Source: an uncultured Eggerthellaceae bacterium
Lineage (GTDB): Bacteria; Actinomycetota; Coriobacteriia; Coriobacteriales; Eggerthellaceae
Reading direction: 5' to 3'
Assembly (NCBI GenBank): GCA_947632575.1
Contig: CANRPV010000047.1
Span: forward strand, 1 to 9,896
DNA length: 9,896 nt
This document shows, piece by piece, positions 1 to 6,133 of this stretch (the stretch's first letter is position 1; each line of letters opens with the position of its first letter). The notes beneath the pieces are model-generated. The model did no database searches, was not told the origin of the DNA, and saw nothing but the letters and a program-made list of their open reading frames with translations. The position numbers and the translations under genes were made by a program.

Positions 1-1
1 C

Positions 2-289
2 TCCAATCTCATCGGTATGGGCATCCTGCCTCTCCAGTTCAAGGAAGGGGAGAGCGCAGAAAGTCTTGGGCTAACCGGTTATGAGAGCATCAGCGTCGCT
101 CCGATCGACTTTAGCGAGGGACTTCCTCAGCCGGCAATAGTCGAGGTGACCGCCACCAGCCCTGATGGATCGGTTCGCGGGTTTGAAGCGGTGGTTCGGA
201 TCGATACCCCCACCGAAGGTCATTACTACCGCCACGGCGGCATTCTTCCTTACGTGCTCCGAGACCTGAAAGGCTCAGGCCATGAGTGA
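2..289 (+). CDS. acnA: Aconitate hydratase, C-terminal fragment (5' end outside window)
   Basis: This is the last 95 residues of an open frame that enters from the left edge. Aconitase interconverts citrate and isocitrate in the TCA cycle, using a 4Fe-4S cluster in the cytoplasm. The visible part is the swivel domain (domain 4) tail. It opens with SNLIGMGILPLQF, continues with LGLTGYE, and ends with IDTPTEGHYYRHGGILPYVLRDL; the YYRHGGILPYVLR block is the hallmark C-terminus of the AcnA/IRP group. The cluster cysteines lie upstream, outside the window. The first visible ATG, at 17, is internal and not the start. The stop TGA at 287-289 overlaps the next gene's ATG at 282 by 8 bases, so the two genes are probably translationally coupled. 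Identification of the family is firm; the choice of AcnA over other aconitase types rests on this tail alone. Confidence 0.93.
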   Translation, partial: SNLIGMGILPLQFKEGESAESLGLTGYESISVAPIDFSEGLPQPAIVEVTATSPDGSVRGFEAVVRIDTPTEGHYYRHGGILPYVLRDLKGSGHE

Positions 290-2312
290 CAAAAAAAGTG
301 CCATTGATTCTCTCTTAGAGGCTCTTCGCCAATCGGGCGTAAACACCGATAGTGTGAGGGGATCCTCGAACGCGTCCGGCAACTCTGGGGCCACTGGTGC
401 CTCATCCGGTTCCTCATCCGGTGCCTCCTCACGCGCCTCTTCCTCATCCTCATCAGGCGCTTCGAAGGGGTCTGACAAAGCGGGATCCGGTGATGGTAAA
501 GATTCCCGTATTCCTCACATCGATCTTTCGAGATTCCAGAACTTCACCGGATTTAAGCGCCGGACCTGGATCATTATTATTGTAGTGGCCATTCTTATTC
601 TAGCTGGCGCTTATTGGTGGTTCCACCCGCCCATCAGTATCCACAGCCCCGAGCTCTGGTTTATCGTCTCCATCGTGATACTGCTTCCGATCTTTCTCGT
701 GCTGCGGACCAAGTCCTCCTCCTACAAGGGTGGCAAAAAGAAAGACAACGAAAACATCACCATCGTGGACCCGAAAAAGGCGAAGACCTTTTCGATTCTG
801 TCCTATATTCCGCTTGGAATCATCGCCATCGGAATATTGGGCGCGCTGCTCTCCATGTCTTTGATCCCGGGCAACGCGGAGCGCTATTCGTCCATCTTAA
901 AGACCGACACCCTGGAGTTCGCGCAGGATATCCAAGAGGTAAATTACAACGAAATACCGGTCATCGACCGCGATTCGGCAATTCTTTTGGGCAATCGCGA
1001 GATGGGCTCTATCCCCGAATATGTCAGCCAGTTTGAGATATCAACGCTCTATAGCCAAATTAACTATCACCAAGAGCCGGTTCGCGTGAGTCCACTCAAT
1101 TACGCGGATATCTTCAAGTGGTTCACCAACAGGGAAAACGGTATTCCGGCTTATTCCCTCGTTAATATGACGACGCAGGATGCCGAGATCGTACGTCTTG
1201 GCGATTCGCCGATTTACTATTCCCAATCTGAGCCTCTCGCTCGAAACATCGATCGCTATGTGCAGTTGAAATACCCCTTCTACATCTTTGATGAGAAGGC
1301 GTTCGAGATCGACGAGGAAGGTCATCCTTGGTGGATCTGCCCGGTGCGCACCTATACCATCGGGCTTTTCGGCGGCCAGACGATCGATCGAGTGGTGCTT
1401 TGCGACGCCACCACGGGCGAGTGCCAGGATTTGGCGCTTGAGGATTGCCCCCAATGGGTGGACCGAGTGTTTCCGGCAGAGCTGCTCATCCAGCAATATA
1501 ACTGGTATGGCGCCTATCTGAACGGCTGGCTGAACTCGTTCCTCGGTCAAGAGGGTGTAGTTCGCACGACGCCGGGAAGCGGTGGCAGCCTCGGCTATAA
1601 CTACATCGCCAAAGACGACGACGTTTGGGTCTATACCGGCGTGACCTCCGCCACCGCCGATAATTCGATCATCGGATTCGTGCTTATCAACCAGCGCACC
1701 CAGGAATCTCACTTCTACAGCGTTTCCGGCGCGACAGAAGAGTCGGCCATGGCTTCAGCTGAAGGCAAGGTGCAGAACCTTCGTTACACCGCGACGTTCC
1801 CGCTGCTGATCAACGTAGCAAACCAACCCACCTACTTCATGGCTCTAAAAGACGGAGCGGGTCTGGTCAAGCAGTTCGCCATGGTGGATATCCAACGCTA
1901 CCAAAATGTGGCCACGGGTGATACGGTGGCCGATACGCAACGCGCCTATGAGGCACTGCTTGCTACCAATGGCGTGAACACCAACGCGAACAGCGTCAAC
2001 GACGTGATCGAGATAACCGGTGTCATTCGCACGATGGCTCAAGCTGTGGTGGAGGGTAACTCCCACTTCTATGTCACCCTCGAGGGCCAGGACGGCATCT
2101 TCGACTTTTCGCTGCCAGGACTTATCGGCATCGTCGAATATCGCCAAGGGGATACCATAACCTTTACTTATCTGGAGGGTGAGCAAACGAACCCTGTCTA
2201 TGGCATCGGTCCGATTAACAGTGGCCAGGAGACCGCTACGGGAGAGGAACCCCAGGCTGATGACACGATCGTTCCACCCTCGGAGGCGGGAGACACGCAG
2301 CTTATAACCTAA
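282..2312 (+). CDS. Uncharacterised three-helix membrane protein with Ser-rich N-terminus and large soluble domain
   Basis: I do not recognise a named family for this 676-residue protein. Residues 1-20 form a short charged segment, and 27-70 are a Ser/Gly/Ala low-complexity linker. Hydrophobic helices lie at about 95-113, 123-142 and 171-195, with a Lys-rich loop at about 143-168. Residues 200-676 look soluble, probably on the outer face. Part of this region (about 345-540) has alternating beta-strand patterning and a DATTGE segment reminiscent of PepSY-type folds. Cys353, Cys374, Cys381 and Cys389 could form disulphides. Residues 575-645 (IEITGVIRT to FDFSLPGL to FTYLEG) have the five-strand look of an OB fold, followed by a disordered acidic tail. 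Both domain guesses are inference. The ATG at 282 overlaps the aconitase stop (ATGAGTGA), which suggests translational coupling. No catalytic motif is evident. Its stop codon lies in the first unit of a tandem repeat array. Confidence 0.85.
   Translation: MSDKKSAIDSLLEALRQSGVNTDSVRGSSNASGNSGATGASSGSSSGASSRASSSSSSGASKGSDKAGSGDGKDSRIPHIDLSRFQNFTGFKRRTWIIIIVVAILILAGAYWWFHPPISIHSPELWFIVSIVILLPIFLVLRTKSSSYKGGKKKDNENITIVDPKKAKTFSILSYIPLGIIAIGILGALLSMSLIPGNAERYSSILKTDTLEFAQDIQEVNYNEIPVIDRDSAILLGNREMGSIPEYVSQFEISTLYSQINYHQEPVRVSPLNYADIFKWFTNRENGIPAYSLVNMTTQDAEIVRLGDSPIYYSQSEPLARNIDRYVQLKYPFYIFDEKAFEIDEEGHPWWICPVRTYTIGLFGGQTIDRVVLCDATTGECQDLALEDCPQWVDRVFPAELLIQQYNWYGAYLNGWLNSFLGQEGVVRTTPGSGGSLGYNYIAKDDDVWVYTGVTSATADNSIIGFVLINQRTQESHFYSVSGATEESAMASAEGKVQNLRYTATFPLLINVANQPTYFMALKDGAGLVKQFAMVDIQRYQNVATGDTVADTQRAYEALLATNGVNTNANSVNDVIEITGVIRTMAQAVVEGNSHFYVTLEGQDGIFDFSLPGLIGIVEYRQGDTITFTYLEGEQTNPVYGIGPINSGQETATGEEPQADDTIVPPSEAGDTQLIT
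373..470 (+). repeat. Ser/Gly/Ala-coding low-complexity repeat inside the membrane protein gene
   Basis: The stretch is built of near-repeats of TCC/TCA/TCT serine codons with GGT, GGC and GCC. The clearest copy is CCTCATCCGGT at 400-410, repeated exactly at 412-422 with a 12-nt period, followed by shorter CCTC and TCATC echoes to about 470. The period is a multiple of three, so unit gain or loss would lengthen or shorten the linker without a frameshift. It encodes about residues 31-63 ahead of the first membrane helix. Confidence 0.75.
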
Positions 2313-2400
2313 AGTTTTGACCTAAGGTTTTAACCTAAGGTCTACACCTAAGGTTTATGGCCTAAAGTTTATGGCTTAAGGCTTATGACTTAAAGCGCGG
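2308..2400 (+). repeat. Degenerate 13-14-nt tandem array starting on the membrane protein's stop codon
   Basis: Seven head-to-tail units begin at 2308, 2321, 2334, 2347, 2361, 2375 and 2389, giving periods of 13, 13, 13, 14, 14 and 14. The consensus is CCTAAGGTTTATG. Unit 1 (CCTAAAGTTTTGA) contains the gene's own last Thr codon bases and its TAA stop at 2310-2312. Each unit keeps a TAA, at 2310, 2323, 2336, 2349, 2363, 2377 and 2391, and because the period is not a multiple of three these fall in all three frames. The array fills most of the gap before the rplJ promoter at 2428. No hairpin-plus-T-run terminator is visible here. Confidence 0.9.
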
Positions 2401-2427
2401 GCGAGGTTGTTAGTGCGAGAAAGGGCT

Positions 2428-2455
2428 TTGACAACCAGCTTCGATCCGCTAGAAT
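2428..2455 (+). promoter_or_regulatory. Sigma-70-type promoter of the rplJL operon
   Basis: A perfect -35 box TTGACA at 2428-2433 is followed after 16 bases by TAGAAT at 2450-2455, one base from the consensus TATAAT. Transcription should begin around 2461-2463. The transcript would open with a small hairpin, CTGCC (2463-2467), loop TCAG, GGCAG (2472-2476). A strong promoter directly ahead of a leader RNA fits ribosomal protein expression. Confidence 0.85.
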
Positions 2456-2461
2456 AGACAG

Positions 2462-2617
2462 GCTGCCTCAGGGCAGTGAAATAATACCGTTCCGCTACTT
2501 AAGACAGCAGGTACCGAAAGGTTTAATCGCAGTGATGCGGCCCGCCGAGGTGGTCGTTAAGGTCATAGCAATGATCGACCCCTGCTGTCTTAAAGATAGC
2601 AGGGGTCGTTGGATTTT
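2462..2617 (+). promoter_or_regulatory. L10 leader: autoregulatory 5' RNA of rplJL
   Basis: The RNA between promoter and rplJ has the hallmarks of the ribosomal protein L10 leader family. The segment TTAAGACAGCAGG (2499-2511) comes first. Two small hairpins capped by GNRA tetraloops follow: ACC-GAAA-GGT at 2513-2522 and CGCA-GTGA-TGCG at 2528-2539. Then comes CCGCCGAGGTGG at 2542-2553 and finally an attenuator hairpin. The segment 2499-2511 is an exact 13-base reverse complement of 2581-2593, the left arm of the attenuator, so it can act as an antiterminator. GGTCG (2552-2556) can also pair with CGACC at the attenuator base. Established knowledge: the L10-L12 complex binds such leaders to repress its own operon. 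Inference: binding to the core frees the attenuator to form. The fold was drawn by eye. Confidence 0.85.
2576..2617 (+). terminator. Attenuator hairpin in the L10 leader
   Basis: The left arm 2576-2590 pairs with the right arm 2594-2608 over 15 base pairs, with one G-U pair and a TAA loop. The stem contains the core CCCCTGCT/AGCAGGGG. It is followed by a T-biased stretch TTGGATTTT at 2609-2617. The strong GC-rich stem plus the trailing T-run has intrinsic terminator form. It lies about 60 bases upstream of rplJ, where premature termination would shut off both genes. Confidence 0.85.
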
Positions 2618-2675
2618 CGGAGCGATCCCACCCTTAAAGGGCGGAACTCGAGACGAAATCCAAGGAGGTGAATCT

Positions 2676-3197
2676 ATGGCTAATGCTCAAAACACTGAGA
2701 TGCTTGAAGCGGTAAAGGCTGATCTGACCGATCTGAGCGCTATGTGGGTTGTCGACTATCGCGGTCTCACCGTGAAGGAGATCCAAGCCCTCCGTCGTTC
2801 CATCCGCGAAGCGGGCGCGACCATGACGGTGTACAAGAACACCATCATGCACATCGGTTTGGAGCAGGCGGGTCTGCCGGCTATCGATGATGTGCTCGCG
2901 GGTCCCTCTGCGTTCGTTTTCTCGGGCGAGGATCCTGTAGCGTCAGCGAAGGCGCTCAAAGATTTTGCGAAGACCAACAACAAGCTCGAGATCAAGGGCG
3001 GCATTATGGACGGTCAAGCCGTCGATGCCGAGCAAGTGAACGCTATCGCGTCCCTGCCTTCTCGCGAGGAGCTCATCGCAAAGCTTCTCGGTACGATCTC
3101 CAATCCGTTGGTCAAGACCGTACGTGTACTCAATGGCCCTATGGAGGCATTCGCTCGTTGCGTATCCGCCATTGCGGACCAGAAGGATGCGGCGTAA
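2676..3197 (+). CDS. rplJ: 50S ribosomal protein L10
   Basis: This 173-residue protein forms the base of the ribosomal stalk, binding 23S rRNA through its N-terminal domain and L7/L12 dimers through its C-terminal helix. Typical L10 features are MWVVDYRGLTVKEIQALRRSIREAGATMTVYKNTI (about residues 24-58), the GPSAFVF strand, the LEIKGGIMDG segment, and a C-terminal helix beginning around LPSREELIAKLLG. Length is normal. The ATG at 2676 is chosen because the strong Shine-Dalgarno AAGGAGGTGA ends four bases before it and the protein then begins as L10 normally does. The frame stays open upstream to a GTG at 2532, but that lies inside the leader RNA. The gene is preceded by the L10 leader and followed after 125 bases by rplL. 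A second in-frame stop follows shortly after the TAA. Confidence 0.98.
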   Translation: MANAQNTEMLEAVKADLTDLSAMWVVDYRGLTVKEIQALRRSIREAGATMTVYKNTIMHIGLEQAGLPAIDDVLAGPSAFVFSGEDPVASAKALKDFAKTNNKLEIKGGIMDGQAVDAEQVNAIASLPSREELIAKLLGTISNPLVKTVRVLNGPMEAFARCVSAIADQKDAA

Positions 3198-3265
3198 GAG
3201 CCGTGCTGACAGAAGCGGCCTAGATAGGATGTCTGGTTCGCTTGTTTTGAAAAACTTTGGTGTAT

Positions 3266-3295
3266 GCCGTATCTGCGAAGAAGCGCAAGTACGGC
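3266..3295 (+). other. Stem-loop in the rplJ-rplL intergenic RNA
   Basis: GCCGTA (3266-3271) pairs with TACGGC (3290-3295), and TGCG (3274-3277) pairs with CGCA (3284-3287) around an AAGAAG loop. A G-U pair and one mismatch lie between the two helices, giving about an 11-12-bp stem. It sits about 27 bases before the rplL start and has no T-run, so it is not a terminator. It may be an RNase processing site or a structure that helps the higher output of L7/L12, which is made in several copies per L10. The function is inference. Confidence 0.55.
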
Positions 3296-3322
3296 GATAG
3301 ATGAAGAAGAAAGGCTGTAAAC

Positions 3323-3703
3323 ATGGCTGTTACTCGCGAAGAGATTGTTGAAGCTTTAAAGGAAATGCCCGCTCTTGAGCTCTCCGAGCTCGTCAAGGAG
3401 CTGGAAGAGGTCTTCGGTGTATCCGCTGCTGCTCCTGTTGCCGTAGCTGCTCCCGCTGCTGCTGGCGCTGGCGATGACGCTGCTGCCGAGAAGACCGATT
3501 TCGATGTCGTACTCGAGGGCTTTGGCGACAACAAGATCGCTGTCATCAAGGTGGTTCGTGAGATCACCAACCTCGGCCTGAAGGAGGCCAAGGCTCTGGT
3601 TGAAGAGGCTCCGAAGGCTGTTGTCGAGGGTGTCAACAAGGAGCGTGCTGAGGAAGTCAAGGCTAAGCTCGAAGAGGCTGGTGCTGCTGTTACCCTCAAG
3701 TAA
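3323..3703 (+). CDS. rplL: 50S ribosomal protein L7/L12
   Basis: This 126-residue acidic stalk protein recruits translation GTPases such as EF-Tu and EF-G to the ribosome and is the only multi-copy ribosomal protein. The N-terminal dimerisation and L10-binding helices are residues 1-33 (REEIVEALKEMPALELSELVKELEE). An Ala-rich flexible hinge covers about 34-55. The C-terminal factor-binding domain is about 57-126 and carries the conserved KIAVIKVVREITNLGLKEAKALVE block and ends in VTLK. Length is typical. The ATG at 3323 follows GAAAGG at 3309-3314 with an 8-base spacer. Codon use is heavily biased (GCT, GTT, CTC, AAG), as expected of a very highly expressed gene. It is co-transcribed with rplJ; no rpoB follows, because the next gene is convergent. 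Confidence 0.98.
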   Translation: MAVTREEIVEALKEMPALELSELVKELEEVFGVSAAAPVAVAAPAAAGAGDDAAAEKTDFDVVLEGFGDNKIAVIKVVREITNLGLKEAKALVEEAPKAVVEGVNKERAEEVKAKLEEAGAAVTLK

Positions 3704-3841
3704 CTCACGCATGAGTTGTTGCGCGTAAATGTGCAACGGAGTGTGAGCGCACGATGTAGCGTCAGCTCACGAGGCATTGTGTGAATGCGTGATGCTGCGT
3801 TTGACGTTTTAGTTTGACATTTTAAGCTTTCGCTAAAACGT
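3702..3841 (+). other. Run of small hairpins in the rplL 3' region
   Basis: From the stop codon to the terminator the RNA can form consecutive stem-loops. They are AACTCA/TGAGTT (3702-3707 with 3712-3717), GTTGCGC/GTGCAAC (3718-3724 with 3731-3737), GTGAGC/GCTCAC (3743-3748 with 3765-3770), GCATT/AATGC (3774-3778 with 3784-3788) and ACGTTTTAG/CTAAAACGT (3804-3812 with 3833-3841). All arms are perfect except one G-U pair in the second. None has a T-run. The stems are short and some could arise by chance. The order, with hardly any gap between the first two, is the notable part. Confidence 0.5.
3799..3824 (+). repeat. 13-nt tandem duplication downstream of rplL
   Basis: GTTTGACGTTTTA (3799-3811) is followed directly by GTTTGACATTTTA (3812-3824), identical in 12 of 13 positions. 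The 13-nt period matches that of the array after the membrane protein gene, although the sequence differs. The first copy also supplies the left arm of the ACGTTTTAG hairpin. Confidence 0.75.
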
Positions 3842-3859
3842 TTTCGCTCGAAGATCAAA

Positions 3860-3893
3860 GAGGCTGTCACCCTATCAAGTGGCAGCCTCTTTC
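3860..3893 (+). terminator. Rho-independent terminator after rplL, possibly bidirectional
   Basis: GAGGCTGTCAC (3860-3870) pairs with GTGGCAGCCTC (3879-3889) over 11 base pairs including one G-U, around an 8-base loop. TTTCCTT follows. On the opposite strand the same stem is preceded by AAAGGAA and followed by CTTTGAT, so it may also end the convergent metal operon, whose stop lies at 3912-3914. Confidence 0.85.
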
Positions 3894-3898
3894 CTTGA

Positions 3899-3966
3899 CT
3901 GGTCTTACGTTTCAGTTGGCTGGTCTTATCTCGCTGGTTCCGCTTATCTCGCCAGTCCTCTTTACG
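3899..3966 (-). repeat. Degenerate tandem array spanning the ATPase stop codon
   Basis: Read on the + strand, units beginning CTGG or CCAG start at 3899, 3920, 3934 and 3952, giving periods of 21, 14 and 18. CTGGTCTTA occurs at 3899-3907 and 3920-3928. CTTATCTCG occurs at 3925-3933 and again, exactly, at 3943-3951. On the - strand these are the ACCAG and CGAGATAAG motifs that encode the protein's last residues, including EISGTSEIRPAN. The TGA stop (3912-3914) lies within the outermost unit. The array is shorter and less regular than those after the membrane protein and the phosphatase. Confidence 0.65.
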
Positions 3967-5849
3967 CTCATTGCGCGCATCGCGTTTAAGATGGCAAGTA
4001 TTGCAACGCCCACATCAGCAAAGACCGCCATCCACATATTCGCGATACCGAGTGCCGCCAAGATGAGCACGGCGAATTTAATCCCGAGCGCCAAGACGAT
4101 GTTTTGCCAAACGATAGCCATGGTCTTTTTCGCGATGGCGATGGCTTTGGCGATCTTTAAGGGATGATCGTCCATGAGCACCACGTCAGCTGCTTCGATG
4201 GCGGCATCGGATCCCATGGCCCCCATGGCGATGCCGATGTCTGCGCGCGTGAGCACCGGTGCGTCGTTGATGCCATCACCAACAAAAGCCAGTTTGTCAC
4301 GCTCAGGCATTGCCTGAAGCAGTTTCTCGAGCTGGGTCACTTTGTCCTGGGGGAGCAGCTCCGCATAGAAGCGGTCGATGCCCAGATCCTTCGCCACTGC
4401 CTCAGCCACGTCGTTGCGATCGCCGGTGAGCATAACGGTAGTCTCAATACCTTCGTGATGCAGCGCCGCGATGGCTTGTCGGGCATCGCTTTTAACGCTG
4501 TCTGCGATCAGGATATTTCCCGCATAGTCCCCATCGATGGCCACATGAAGCACGGTTCCCACCAACTCCGTGGTCGCCCAGTCGATGCCCTCGTTCGCCA
4601 TGAGAAGCTGGTTGCCAACGACCACTTTCCGAGTATCGATTAAAGCCTTTACGCCCTGGCCGCTTATCTCCTCGGCGCTTTCGATGCGCTTATGGTCGAT
4701 CACGCCCTCATAGGCTTGGCGCACTGAAGTCGCGACGGGGTGATCTGAATAAGCTTCGGCGTGGGCAGCCGCCTCAAGGAGATCCAGTTCGGTAAAACCG
4801 CTCGTCGGATTGACAGCGGTAACGCTAAACGTGCCATTGGTCAGGGTTCCGGTCTTATCAAACACCACGGTTTTGCTGTGAGCCAAGGCTTCAAGATAGT
4901 TGCTCCCCTTGACCAAGATGCCTACTCTCGAAGCCCCTCCGATGCCGCCGAAGAACGACAGGGGCACCGAGATCACGAGGGCACATGGGCAAGAGACGAC
5001 CAAGAAAGTCAAGCCGCGCAGGATCCAATCGGACCAGGCTTGACCAAAGAATAGGGGAGGTACGAGAGCTAAAATGAGCGCGAAACCCACGACGGCCGGC
5101 GTGTAATAGCGAGCAAAACGCGTGATGAAGCTTTCGGTGCGTGCTTTTTTGTCTGCGGCGTTTTCGACGAGTTCCAAAATCCGGCTGACCGTCGAGTCCT
5201 CGAACGCCTTGTCCGCTCGAACTGTCAACGGGCTGCTGAGATTGATGCAGCCAGAGATAATCTCAGCGCCTGGCCGGACGGATCGCGGCACGGATTCCCC
5301 GGTCAAAGCTGCCGTGTCGATAGTGGATTCGCCTTCGATAACGGTTCCGTCAAGAGGAATGCGCTCACCAGGCTTAACGATGAACTCATCTCCCAACGCA
5401 AGCTCGTAGGGGTCTACCTCTACAAGTTCGCCATCACGCATCACGTTGGCATACTCGGGTGCGATTTCCATCATATCCGCGATGGATTTGCGAGACCGTC
5501 CAACGGCATAGCTCTGGAACAGCTCACCCACCTGATAAAACAGCATGACCGCTGCGCCTTCAGCCATATGAGGTTCGGTGTCGGGAAAACACACCAGAGC
5601 GAAGGCGCCAATGGTGGCAACCGTCATCAAGAAGTTCTCATCGAAGATTTGACCATGACCGATGTTTCGAAGGGCGCGGAGCACCACGTCATAGCCCGCG
5701 ATGAGATAGGGAATGAGAAAGGCTCCGAGTTCCACATAAAGACTCGTCGGATAGCTGAACCACCGATCGAAGGGGAGAAAGAGGAACAGGAAGAAAAGGA
5801 TGAGCGCGACGATGATGCGGCTAAGCATCCGCTTTTGTTTAGCTGTCAT
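3912..5849 (-). CDS. P1B-type heavy-metal exporting ATPase (Zn/Cd/Pb class), no N-terminal HMA domain
   Basis: This 645-residue membrane pump uses ATP to expel divalent metal ions, most likely Zn2+, Cd2+ or Pb2+. The motifs are in order: actuator TGES (183-186), the metal-site CPC (287-289) in the sixth helix, phosphorylation site DKTGT with Asp331, the P1B hallmark SDHP with His370-Pro371, TGDR (475-478) and hinge GDGINDAP (524-531). Lys591 in the seventh helix and Asp612 (ADVG) in the eighth mark the P1B-2, ZntA/CadA-like group rather than copper pumps. The protein starts straight at the first helix, and the usual N-terminal HMA domain is instead the separate small protein 47 bases upstream. 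An in-frame TAG 27 bases upstream of the ATG leaves no earlier start. No Shine-Dalgarno is visible: the leader is pyrimidine-rich. Last gene of the arsR-HMA-ATPase operon. Confidence 0.95.
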   Translation of the reverse strand: MTAKQKRMLSRIIVALILFFLFLFLPFDRWFSYPTSLYVELGAFLIPYLIAGYDVVLRALRNIGHGQIFDENFLMTVATIGAFALVCFPDTEPHMAEGAAVMLFYQVGELFQSYAVGRSRKSIADMMEIAPEYANVMRDGELVEVDPYELALGDEFIVKPGERIPLDGTVIEGESTIDTAALTGESVPRSVRPGAEIISGCINLSSPLTVRADKAFEDSTVSRILELVENAADKKARTESFITRFARYYTPAVVGFALILALVPPLFFGQAWSDWILRGLTFLVVSCPCALVISVPLSFFGGIGGASRVGILVKGSNYLEALAHSKTVVFDKTGTLTNGTFSVTAVNPTSGFTELDLLEAAAHAEAYSDHPVATSVRQAYEGVIDHKRIESAEEISGQGVKALIDTRKVVVGNQLLMANEGIDWATTELVGTVLHVAIDGDYAGNILIADSVKSDARQAIAALHHEGIETTVMLTGDRNDVAEAVAKDLGIDRFYAELLPQDKVTQLEKLLQAMPERDKLAFVGDGINDAPVLTRADIGIAMGAMGSDAAIEAADVVLMDDHPLKIAKAIAIAKKTMAIVWQNIVLALGIKFAVLILAALGIANMWMAVFADVGVAILAILNAMRAMSVKRTGEISGTSEIRPAN

Positions 5850-5896
5850 GACTGCAAAAAGGGTTAGGGTCTGCGGCTAGGGAGAGCGAGTGGGCA

Positions 5897-6115
5897 CTAG
5901 CGAAGGATGACGCAGTCCGGTTCGTACTTTGTGCAGATAGATTGCGCCTTATCGAGAATCTGGTCGAAGGAGCTATCGTCGGCGTCGAGGAGGAGCTTCT
6001 GGGTCATGAAGCTGATCGAGGCTTTGTTGACGCCTTCAAGCTTATTGATGTCGCACTCGATTTTCGAGGCGCAATTGGCGCAGCAGAGGTCTTCAAGTTT
6101 GTAGGATCTTTTCAT
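5897..6115 (-). CDS. Stand-alone HMA (heavy-metal-associated) domain protein
   Basis: This is a 72-residue single-domain metal-binding protein of the ferredoxin-like HMA fold. The motif is LEDLCCANCASKIE, with Cys12 and Cys15 as the usual CxxC pair. At the position where Zn/Cd ATPase HMA domains usually have Asp (DCxxC) there is Cys11. The rest (INKLEGVNKASISFMTQKLLLDAD, ending YEPDCVILR) closely resembles the N-terminal domain of fused CadA-type pumps, so this is in effect that domain encoded separately. Cys61 and Cys68 are extra. The ATG at 6115 is preferred because AAAAGGAA lies just upstream of it. An in-frame ATG at 6142 would add nine residues and lies inside the repeat array. It probably hands metal to, or regulates, the ATPase encoded 47 bases downstream. 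Confidence 0.9.
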   Translation of the reverse strand: MKRSYKLEDLCCANCASKIECDINKLEGVNKASISFMTQKLLLDADDSSFDQILDKAQSICTKYEPDCVILR

Positions 6116-6133
6116 CTTCGTTCCTTTTCTATT

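Noticed and set aside
1041..1712. Open frame of 223 codons on the - strand inside the membrane protein gene
   Set aside because: It is a shadow frame opposite a well-formed gene, with no ribosome site or recognisable domain.
2308..2400. CRISPR-like array
   Set aside because: The units are contiguous 13-14-mers without spacers and are degenerate; no cas genes are nearby. The other arrays fail the same way.
2532..2675. A longer rplJ beginning at GTG 2532 (48 extra residues)
   Set aside because: The extra stretch lies across the L10 leader core and attenuator, the GTG has no ribosome site, and a strong one precedes ATG 2676, where the normal L10 N-terminus begins.
3220..3870. Long open frame on the - strand across rplL
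   Set aside because: It is antisense to an unmistakable ribosomal protein gene and follows from that gene's codon bias. Its Ala/Ser-rich translation resembles no protein.
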